A DNA stretch of 6,453 bases from positions 1-6,453 of the forward strand of contig CALZMC010000035.1 in assembly GCA_945788455.1 (NCBI GenBank). Reading direction: 5' to 3'. Under the pieces are notes generated by a model, which ran no database searches, was not told the origin of the DNA, and worked only from the letters and a program-made list of their open reading frames with translations. This DNA comes from an uncultured Clostridia bacterium. Its GTDB lineage: Bacteria > Bacillota > Clostridia > Oscillospirales > Acutalibacteraceae. The stretch's first letter is position 1; each line of letters begins with the position of its first letter. This document shows positions 1 through 4,895 of the stretch, piece by piece. Position numbers and translations under genes: made by a program.

Positions 1-21
1 ATATCCTTGAGGTGAAAATTA

Positions 22-471
22 ATGAATGACAAAACAGGAAAAGACGGCGACACTGTAAAGCTGCTTCGCGAATGTGACGCAGGAATAAAAATGGGCGTTG
101 CGTCAATTAATGATGTTATTAATGATGTTAAGTCAAATGATTTCAAATCTCTGCTCTACGATTGCAGAAACCAACACGAAAAGCTACAAGAAGAAATCGA
201 CACTCTTTTAGACGAGCATCAAGATGACGGAAAAAATCCCAACCCTATGGCAAAGGGTATGAGCTGGATGAAAACAAATATGAAAATGGCAGTTGACGGC
301 AGCGACAAAACAGTTGCCGACCTTATGACAGACGGATGCAATATGGGAGTTAAGTCGCTTAGCAAATATCTAAATCAATACAAATCAGCCGACAGCAAAT
401 CAAAGGATATAACGAGCAGACTTATTCAAATCGAGGACAAGCTATCAACCGATATTCGTCAGTATCTATAA
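22..471 (+). CDS. Small helical protein, possibly ferritin-like (DUF2383/PA2169-type)
   Basis: This is a complete 149-residue gene. Its ATG follows GAGGTGA at 9-15, six bases before the start codon. The protein is charged, almost glycine-free and predicted to be nearly all helix: about residues 8-36, 38-66, 75-92, 94-120 and 124-147. It has no signal peptide or membrane segment, so it should be cytoplasmic. The layout matches the ferritin-like DUF2383/PA2169 pattern: an amphipathic first helix, a second helix with a His-Glu-x3-Glu-Glu stretch (H52, E53, E57, E58), a Met/Trp-rich middle (residues 76-89), then a gly-ser-asp turn into a helix carrying Asp-Gly-Cys (104-106). The function of that family is not settled. 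I infer family membership from pattern only, and the metal-ligand set is not obvious. The gene stands alone, converges on the ferredoxin gene, and ends just before a hairpin terminator. It could instead be an unrelated four-helix bundle. Confidence 0.85.
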   Translation: MNDKTGKDGDTVKLLRECDAGIKMGVASINDVINDVKSNDFKSLLYDCRNQHEKLQEEIDTLLDEHQDDGKNPNPMAKGMSWMKTNMKMAVDGSDKTVADLMTDGCNMGVKSLSKYLNQYKSADSKSKDITSRLIQIEDKLSTDIRQYL

Positions 472-484
472 TAGAGCAAAAAAT

Positions 485-509
485 AAAAGGCGTACATTGT
501 ACGCCTTTT
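485..509. terminator. Bidirectional intrinsic terminator between convergent genes
   Basis: An 11-bp perfect stem (AAAAGGCGTAC at 485-495 with GTACGCCTTTT at 499-509) closes over a 3-base loop. On the minus strand the stem runs into TTTT, A, then six T (from 488 down to 478), a strong terminator for the ferredoxin transcript starting 24 bases past its stop. On the plus strand the tail is TTTTAATAATTTT, adequate for the 22-471 gene, whose stop is 13 bases upstream. The hairpin serves both genes. Confidence 0.88.
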
Positions 510-516
510 AATAATT

Positions 517-532
517 TTACATATATATGTAA
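517..532. repeat. 16-bp perfect palindrome at the ferredoxin stop codon
   Basis: TTACATATATATGTAA is an exact palindrome (8-bp arms, no spacer) that abuts the ferredoxin stop codon at 533-535 and precedes the terminator hairpin. It may form a weak extra 3' stem in the ferredoxin mRNA, or be a chance product of AT-rich sequence. No function is claimed. Confidence 0.5.
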
Positions 533-703
533 TTAGTCTTGTGCAGGAGCACCAACAGGGCAAACGCCTTCGCAAGCACCGCACTCGATGCAAGCATCAG
601 CATCGATAACGAACTTATCGTCACCCTCTGAAATAGCACTTACAGGACACTCAGCAGCGCAAGCACCGCATGAAATGCATTCGTCTGAAATCTTGTATGC
701 CAT
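533..703 (-). CDS. Clostridial-type 2[4Fe-4S] ferredoxin, 56 residues
   Basis: This short gene encodes a small acidic electron carrier of the cytoplasm. Two Cys-x2-Cys-x2-Cys-x3-Cys-Pro motifs are complete: C9, C12, C15, C19-Pro20 and C38, C41, C44, C48-Pro49. By the usual cross-over ligation, C9/C12/C15/C48 bind one [4Fe-4S] cluster and C38/C41/C44/C19 the other. The length of 56 is typical of clostridial ferredoxins, which carry low-potential electrons for partners such as pyruvate:ferredoxin oxidoreductase and hydrogenase. The ATG follows a perfect AGGAGGT seven bases upstream. The gene lies 113 bases downstream of ricT on the same strand with candidate promoters of its own, so it may be transcribed alone, by read-through, or both. 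It ends at a strong hairpin terminator. The family assignment is near certain; the physiological partner is unknown. Confidence 0.96.
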   Translation of the reverse strand: MAYKISDECISCGACAAECPVSAISEGDDKFVIDADACIECGACEGVCPVGAPAQD

Positions 704-710
704 TAGTATT

Positions 711-717
711 ACCTCCT
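711..717 (-). promoter_or_regulatory. Strong ribosome binding site for the ferredoxin
   Basis: On the minus strand this reads AGGAGGT, seven bases before the ATG at 703. It is a full match to the anti-Shine-Dalgarno core. It fixes the start of this very short gene and predicts high expression. Confidence 0.9.
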
Positions 718-739
718 ATAATATTTATATTTCAAAAAT

Positions 740-779
740 AATATAACAATATATTATTAAAAAATCAAGTGTTTTTCAA
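740..779 (-). promoter_or_regulatory. Candidate sigma-A promoter(s) for the ferredoxin
   Basis: Two overlapping minus-strand candidates each have a 17-base spacer. The first is TTGATT (763-768) with TATATT (740-745). The second is TTGAAA (774-779) with TAATAT (751-756). Each is only a partial consensus match in very AT-rich DNA, so I cannot choose between them. Either would give a leader of a few tens of bases before the AGGAGGT. The region also overlaps the weak hairpin at 769-796. Confidence 0.45.
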
Positions 780-796
780 CTTTTTACAAAAAACAC
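769..796 (-). terminator. Weak possible terminator downstream of ricT
   Basis: GTGTTTTT (read on the minus strand from 796) pairs with AAAAACAC (ending at 769) over a 12-base loop, and is followed by TTGATTTTTT. The 8-bp stem has only two G-C pairs, so termination is probably leaky. It lies 21 bases past the ricT stop and overlaps the candidate ferredoxin promoter. Confidence 0.3.
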
Positions 797-816
797 CGCT
801 AATTCTATAATTTTAG

Positions 817-1626
817 TTATTTTACAACTCTTACCTCTTCCCTATTTACTATAACAGGAAGAGATTCCGGTGCGCTGTCAAGCTGTATCTTCAGTTGTCC
901 TGTCAAGAGTGAAACATCAACAACTGTTCCTCTGCCCTCTCGACAATCAACAACTGCGCCCTTCTTCGGTGTAATCTTCAAAAGATGCTCATAAGAATTC
1001 TGTTCATACTTCAGACAGCACATAAGTCTTCCACAAGTACCGCTTATCTTACCCGGAGCAAGTGACAGACCTTGGTCCTTTGCCATCTTGATAGATACAG
1101 AATGAAAATCATCAAGAAATGTTGAACAGCAAAACGGTCTTCCGCAAATACCGAGACCGCCCAAAAGCCTGCTCTCGTCACGAACACCGATTTGACGAAG
1201 CTCAATTCTCGTATGAAAATGAGTAGCCAAATCCTTTACAAGCTCTCTAAAGTCAACTCTGCCGTCAGCAGTAAAATAAAACACAATCTTTGACCTGTCA
1301 AAGCTATATTCAGCGTCAGTCAAATTCATTTCAAGATTATGCTTTTCAATCTTTTCGGCACAAACTAAAAGAGCTTTCTTTTCGTCTGCTTTATTTTTTT
1401 CGATAGTCTTTAGGTCCTCCTCGGTAGCAATACGCTTAACCGGCTTTAGAGGAGATACCACCTCGTCATCACTAATCTCTTTTACATCATATTGAGCAAC
1501 ACCGCTCTCTATACCCTTCGAGGTTTCAACTATTAAGGTTTGACCTTTTTTGCATTCCAGCTTTCCCGGGTCAAAATAATATGTTTTGCCTGTGTCCTTA
1601 AAGCGAACACCAACAACCTTTGTCAT
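817..1626 (-). CDS. ricT: RicT/YaaT, PSP1-domain Fe-S regulatory protein
   Basis: This encodes the 269-residue RicT (YaaT, 'stage 0 sporulation protein YaaT'), a PSP1-domain protein. In Bacillus it joins RicA (YmcA) and RicF (YlbF) in a complex that carries [4Fe-4S] clusters, affects RNase Y-dependent mRNA processing, and is needed for sporulation, competence and biofilm formation. The diagnostic Cys motifs are both here: Cys-Gly-Arg-Pro-Phe-Cys-Cys (C161, C166, C167) and Cys-Gly-Arg-Leu-Met-Cys-Cys (C198, C203, C204). The block around residues 105-150, with the FxxLVxDLATxFxxRIELRQIGxRDE pattern, is also typical of the family. The start is supported by GGAGG six bases upstream. The gene is last of the darA-holB-ricT set, 15 bases after holB, the same relative order as in Bacillus. 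Neither ricA nor ricF is in the window. No part looks broken. Confidence 0.94.
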   Translation of the reverse strand: MTKVVGVRFKDTGKTYYFDPGKLECKKGQTLIVETSKGIESGVAQYDVKEISDDEVVSPLKPVKRIATEEDLKTIEKNKADEKKALLVCAEKIEKHNLEMNLTDAEYSFDRSKIVFYFTADGRVDFRELVKDLATHFHTRIELRQIGVRDESRLLGGLGICGRPFCCSTFLDDFHSVSIKMAKDQGLSLAPGKISGTCGRLMCCLKYEQNSYEHLLKITPKKGAVVDCREGRGTVVDVSLLTGQLKIQLDSAPESLPVIVNREEVRVVK

Positions 1627-1641
1627 ATGTATCCTCCGAAT

Positions 1642-2625
1642 TTATTTTCCGATAGTCTGTCTAAGACTATAACAAATCTTTGTAACAAGCAATGCGTTAT
1701 TTGAATTTTTCATTGCCATATCCTTTAGTGTATCACAAACATTGATTAAGTCAATAAGTTTTTGCTTGGTAATTTTTCCTTTAAGAAGCCTTGCAAGCTC
1801 ATCTTGACCGCTTATTAGGTCAACACCTGTGCCGTAAAACAAAGCATCTCTAAAAATATTTTTTAAAAAATCCATTGACGACACAATCAGTAGCTTATCC
1901 TTTTGAAATGCTGAGCATTTTGTCAAAAGAGCATATTCGTTATCATTAACCAACGCCTTGCACATATCAACGCAAAGCTCGGCAATCTCACTTGTTTTTC
2001 CGCCGTTTATCGTGTCAATAGTCTTACCGATATTTCCGTTAAAGGCTTCGAGCGTGTTTTTTACATCATTTCTGTCGGCATTCTCAATGTGACGGCAAAT
2101 ATAGTCAACGCCCTCGTCGATAGGAACACCCTCAAGGCTGACAACAACACTTCGTGACAAGACAGTCTCAAGCATTGCACTCTTTGTTTTTGCAGTTAAT
2201 ATAAAAATCACATATTCAGGCGGTTCCTCTAAAACCTTTAATAGAGCATTCTGTGCCGACAGATTCATCGCATCGGCATTACCTAATATATAAACCTTTT
2301 TTTCTGCCTCGTTGGGCTGAAGAAACGCATCATTAACAACATTCCTTACTACATCAACATGAAAGGAATTTGCACCTCCTGTTGCGCTGTGCTCAAACAC
2401 ATCGGGATGAATACCCTCTTTAACCTTGTGGCATTGAGAACATGCCATACAGGGCTTATCATCGCCACGACAAACGAGAGCGCTTGCAATAAATCTTGCG
2501 AGAGTCCTTTTGCCGAGTCCCTGCTCGCCCTCGATAATCAGGGCGTGAGGAAAACGCTTGGCATCAATAAGATATCCAAGCTGTTCAATCGCTCTTTTGT
2601 TTCCCACAAAATCTATGCTTTTCAT
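1642..2625 (-). CDS. holB: DNA polymerase III delta-prime subunit (clamp loader)
   Basis: The product is a 327-residue clamp-loader AAA+ subunit that helps load the sliding beta clamp onto primed DNA. The Walker A loop is intact (residues 33-41, GxxGxGK with K39). The zinc module follows as C52, C59, C62, C65. The conserved Ala-Gln-Asn-Ala-Leu-Leu-Lys-x-Leu-Glu-Glu-Pro-Pro block spans 124-136, and the sensor/arginine-finger region at 157-159 reads Ser-Arg-Ser instead of the usual Ser-Arg-Cys. The arginine is kept. The C-terminal third (about 190-327) fits the helical collar domain and is weakly conserved, as usual. The ATG lies 3 bases after the darA stop with no good ribosome site, so translation is probably coupled to darA. 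The alternative is DnaX (tau/gamma), but the length, the SRC region and the darA/ricT neighbours favour HolB. Confidence 0.93.
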   Translation of the reverse strand: MKSIDFVGNKRAIEQLGYLIDAKRFPHALIIEGEQGLGKRTLARFIASALVCRGDDKPCMACSQCHKVKEGIHPDVFEHSATGGANSFHVDVVRNVVNDAFLQPNEAEKKVYILGNADAMNLSAQNALLKVLEEPPEYVIFILTAKTKSAMLETVLSRSVVVSLEGVPIDEGVDYICRHIENADRNDVKNTLEAFNGNIGKTIDTINGGKTSEIAELCVDMCKALVNDNEYALLTKCSAFQKDKLLIVSSMDFLKNIFRDALFYGTGVDLISGQDELARLLKGKITKQKLIDLINVCDTLKDMAMKNSNNALLVTKICYSLRQTIGK

Positions 2626-2628
2626 ACG

Positions 2629-2952
2629 TTATATTTTTCTAAAGTCCTCAACATTTACTACGAAGGCAACTGCCCCGTTTTCCTCAACATCAACAGGCTT
2701 CTTTAACAGCGAGCCTTCAAGCGTACTGTCAACGCCCTTTTGACGAATAATTCTTTTTGAAACATTTTTTTCTAATATCGAAAACAATTCCTCAACCTTG
2801 TCATCATTAACACCGAACAAAATTGTTGTGTGACCGCTTGCCAGAAACTGTCCTTTTGTCGAAACGTTAGTTGAAAAAAAGCCCTCTGCACTTGTAGCAG
2901 AATTAACCTTTGCCAAGTCACTGTTAGATACAATGGCTATAACCAATTTCAT
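2629..2952 (-). CDS. darA: DarA/PstA-like PII-type cyclic-di-AMP receptor protein
   Basis: This is a 107-residue protein of the DarA (YaaQ, PstA) family, small trimeric PII-like proteins that bind cyclic di-AMP in Firmicutes; their downstream target is unclear. Visible landmarks are the first strand (Lys-Leu-Val-Ile-Ala-Ile-Val, 2-8), the ligand loop Ser-Thr-Lys-Gly-Gln-Phe-Leu-Ala-Ser-Gly-His-Thr-Thr (31-43), the following strand Phe-Gly-Val (46-48), and a closing strand about 93-101. Compared from memory with Bacillus DarA it aligns without gaps over the first 43 residues. It differs at positions I recall as ligand contacts: N24 to G, R26 to F, G35 to Q, N41 to H, while T28, F36 and L37 are kept. 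AAGGGTG lies five bases before the ATG. It is the first gene of the darA-holB-ricT operon. The family is secure; ligand binding is uncertain. Confidence 0.92.
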   Translation of the reverse strand: MKLVIAIVSNSDLAKVNSATSAEGFFSTNVSTKGQFLASGHTTILFGVNDDKVEELFSILEKNVSKRIIRQKGVDSTLEGSLLKKPVDVEENGAVAFVVNVEDFRKI

Positions 2953-3025
2953 AAAATCACCCTTAATATATATTCATTTAAAGCAGATGTAATAATCAAA
3001 AAGCGAAATATTACGATAAACTTTT

Positions 3026-3060
3026 ATTTAGATAAATTATAATTTAATAAGTATCTAAAT
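3026..3060. repeat. 9-bp inverted repeat spanning the darA promoter (operator-like)
   Basis: ATTTAGATA (3026-3034) and TATCTAAAT (3052-3060) are exact inverted copies separated by 17 bases. One arm overlaps the -35 box, the other covers the expected start point, and the -10 box lies in the spacer. The arm centres are 26 bases apart, about two and a half helical turns. It could be a repressor operator or chance symmetry in AT-rich DNA. I do not recognise the motif. Confidence 0.5.
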
Positions 3061-3064
3061 TCAA
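3036..3064 (-). promoter_or_regulatory. Sigma-A-like promoter of the darA-holB-ricT operon
   Basis: On the minus strand the sequence reads TTGAAT (3059-3064), a 17-base spacer, then a perfect TATAAT (3036-3041). The expected start is near 3029, giving a leader of about 75 bases before the darA ATG. That leader contains a weak stem, GTAATA (2989-2994) with TATTAC (3009-3014). This is the best promoter match in the window. Confidence 0.72.
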
Positions 3065-3073
3065 CATTTGGGC

Positions 3074-3092
3074 ATTTTATTTAAAATAAAAT
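3074..3092. repeat. AT-only palindrome between the transporter gene and the darA promoter
   Basis: ATTTTATTT (3074-3082) and AAATAAAAT (3084-3092) are exact inverted copies around one central base. It lies 12 bases past the stop of the AEC gene and just upstream of the darA -35 box. With no G-C pairs and no loop it is a poor terminator. It might be an AT-rich upstream element for the darA promoter or a protein site. No other terminator for the citrate synthase operon is visible. Confidence 0.4.
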
Positions 3093-3104
3093 TTACAAAT
3101 AAAT

Positions 3105-4037
3105 CTACTGCAAAACACTCGCAAGTGCCACAACGACAGGCATCGTTATAATTGAGAGAACCGATGACTGAGCAGCAATTTCTGAGCCTAAGGCAGTATC
3201 GTTTTCATACTTTGCAGCATACATAGCCGTGTTAGTTGCAGTGGGTGCCGATGCCGATATAATCATAGCGACCAAAAGTGAGCCCCTGACACCGCAAACA
3301 TAAAAAATGCCAAGCATACAAAGCGGAATCAGCACAAGCCTCAAAAACGAAACGAAATAGATTTCTTTCTTTGCGAACATATTTTTAAAGCTTGAATTTG
3401 CCAAGAATGTGCCGAACACTATCATTGCAAGCGGAGAGTTGCAATTACCCACAATTTCCATAGGATAAGAAATAAAATGCGGTATATCAAGCTGTAAAAA
3501 GTATAGCGGCAGTCCTATTAAAACAGAAATACTTCCGGGATTTAGCACAAGCTTTTTTAAATCAATTTTTGCCTCGTGGCCTGAAATTTCATAGATGCCG
3601 AGCGTGAATGCAACCATATTGAACACGGCAACATAAACAGAACAATAGAAAATTCCCTCATTTCCGATTACGCTCTTTGCAAGCGGTAGTGCTAAAAATG
3701 CAGCATTCGACAAAATAATCGCATAATGATAAATGCCCTGCTCCTTTAGGCTTCGCTTTCTAAATGTAATCAGCGCAACTCCCGCACCGAACAGATGAGT
3801 TGCAAAGGCGCACACAAATGCAATCAAAATGCCTTTTATATGCTCTTTTGAATATTCCATTGTCATAAATGTGTGAATAACCGCAATCGGCAGTATCACA
3901 TTAAAAAGCAGGTCTATAAGCCTTTTTGCATCAGCCTTTTTAAACAGACCTACCTTATCGGTCACAAATCCTATACCTGCGATAAGATAAAGAATAAGAA
4001 CCTGTGTTGCAATAGTTTTTAAGTTATCAAAAAACAA
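3105..4037 (-). CDS. AEC-family (auxin efflux carrier/malate permease type) transporter
   Basis: The 310-residue protein is an integral membrane carrier of the AEC family, whose bacterial members include malate and other organic-anion permeases. About ten hydrophobic helices fall in two halves around a polar middle (about 150-163). Family landmarks are the Asn-Ala-Ala-Phe-x-Ala-Leu-Pro-Leu helix (111-119), Leu-Asn-Pro-Gly-Ser-Ile leading into Ile-Gly-Leu-Pro (165-177), the Ser-Pro-Leu-Ala-Met-x-Val-Phe-Gly-Thr stretch (201-210) and the C-terminal Ser-Ala-Pro-Thr-Ala-Thr-Asn-Thr (263-270) with an acidic Tyr-Glu-Asn-Asp (277-280). The start codon is TTG, three bases past the stop of the upstream gene and eight bases after GGGAG, so translation is probably coupled. 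It is third in the citrate synthase operon, so a di- or tricarboxylate substrate is a reasonable guess, but the sequence does not show it. Confidence 0.9.
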   Translation of the reverse strand: MFFDNLKTIATQVLILYLIAGIGFVTDKVGLFKKADAKRLIDLLFNVILPIAVIHTFMTMEYSKEHIKGILIAFVCAFATHLFGAGVALITFRKRSLKEQGIYHYAIILSNAAFLALPLAKSVIGNEGIFYCSVYVAVFNMVAFTLGIYEISGHEAKIDLKKLVLNPGSISVLIGLPLYFLQLDIPHFISYPMEIVGNCNSPLAMIVFGTFLANSSFKNMFAKKEIYFVSFLRLVLIPLCMLGIFYVCGVRGSLLVAMIISASAPTATNTAMYAAKYENDTALGSEIAAQSSVLSIITMPVVVALASVLQ

Positions 4038-4040
4038 GGT

Positions 4041-4880
4041 TTATTCTCCCGAGTTATATTTTATTGCTTTATTAAGCACAGTAAACGCAATCGCTCCGAC
4101 AGCAACGTATGTTGTTACCGTAAAGCCTGCATTATATAGCTTTTCCCAAGAATGAGCTATAACAAGCAAAAGTCGAGGAACCGAAATAACGAGCGACAGC
4201 ATTATCGTCATAAGTGACGAAAAGACGAGCAGTCTTGAAGCCTTCCCCTTTCTGTCAATTGATGACACAAAGCACAAAAAGAACATCAGCATAAAGCAGA
4301 CTAACAAAAATTCAATACACGCCTCAACATTAAATCTTATATCAACAATTTTCAGCATAATTAAAATCAGCTTAGAAAATCCCCACATAACAGGAGCAAA
4401 GTGAAAATACTTAAAGCTCCTGAAATCGTAATTTCTGCCAAGTGCTGTTAAAGAAAATACTCCGAAATAGAAGCAACACAAAACAGAGAGAAATGCCGAC
4501 AGAGCTAAAATTGTGATATATGTATGCTCGATATAAGCAGTTTTGCTGACATAATAGTAGCAGTTATAGCACTGATGAACGAAGTCAATAAAAAATGTTA
4601 AGCACAAAAATGCAGACGATAAAAAATATGCCCGATTTCCATTATCAAACTCAAAAATTTTATTAGAGATTTTTATGTTTTTTGAATATATCCCGGAAAA
4701 TACCGCCACTAATGCGAACAGGCAATATAACGCAATAGACATTTCTCCGTTAAGGCTATATCCGTTTTTTGCATCAGTGTATTTGAGTAATTGAAAAAAG
4801 CGCAAAACACAAGCCAATGCTACTGTTACACTAAATATAAATAAAGGCAGTCTTGATCCTGTTTTTTGCACCTTGTTCAT
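4041..4880 (-). CDS. Unidentified eight-helix membrane protein
   Basis: I do not recognise this 279-residue family. Eight hydrophobic segments are visible at about 11-30, 47-65, 84-103, 119-145, 160-180, 186-207, 214-243 and 251-272. The charged N-terminus (Lys4, Lys6, Arg10) and the positive loops at 66-74 and 209-216 give an odd topology signal. The 102-116 loop is rich in Tyr and Cys (C104, C107, Y105, Y108-110). There is no signal-peptidase site and no obvious catalytic or ATP-binding motif. The ATG follows GGAG seven bases upstream, and the gene begins 15 bases after citrate synthase and ends 3 bases before the AEC transporter, so it is firmly the middle gene of that operon. It could be a transporter partner, a sensor or a membrane enzyme. 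Codon use and composition look like the neighbours. Confidence 0.85.
   Translation of the reverse strand: MNKVQKTGSRLPLFIFSVTVALACVLRFFQLLKYTDAKNGYSLNGEMSIALYCLFALVAVFSGIYSKNIKISNKIFEFDNGNRAYFLSSAFLCLTFFIDFVHQCYNCYYYVSKTAYIEHTYITILALSAFLSVLCCFYFGVFSLTALGRNYDFRSFKYFHFAPVMWGFSKLILIMLKIVDIRFNVEACIEFLLVCFMLMFFLCFVSSIDRKGKASRLLVFSSLMTIMLSLVISVPRLLLVIAHSWEKLYNAGFTVTTYVAVGAIAFTVLNKAIKYNSGE
4046..4050 (-). promoter_or_regulatory. Ribosome site supporting a TTG start for the AEC gene
   Basis: On the minus strand this reads GGGAG and lies eight bases before the TTG at 4037. It sits inside the last codons of the preceding membrane-protein gene. No ATG is available near the start of the frame, so this site is what decides the TTG start. 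Confidence 0.65.
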
Positions 4881-4895
4881 TCTAATTCTCCATTA

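Noticed and set aside
2359..2706. Plus-strand open frame of 115 codons opposite holB/darA
   Set aside because: It lies wholly over two well-supported minus-strand genes, shows no domain pattern, and has no believable ribosome site. It is a shadow frame.
2953..3104. Possible riboswitch or small RNA in the darA leader and upstream gap
   Set aside because: Only short AT-rich stems are seen; there is no conserved aptamer-like core or GC-containing helix that I recognise.
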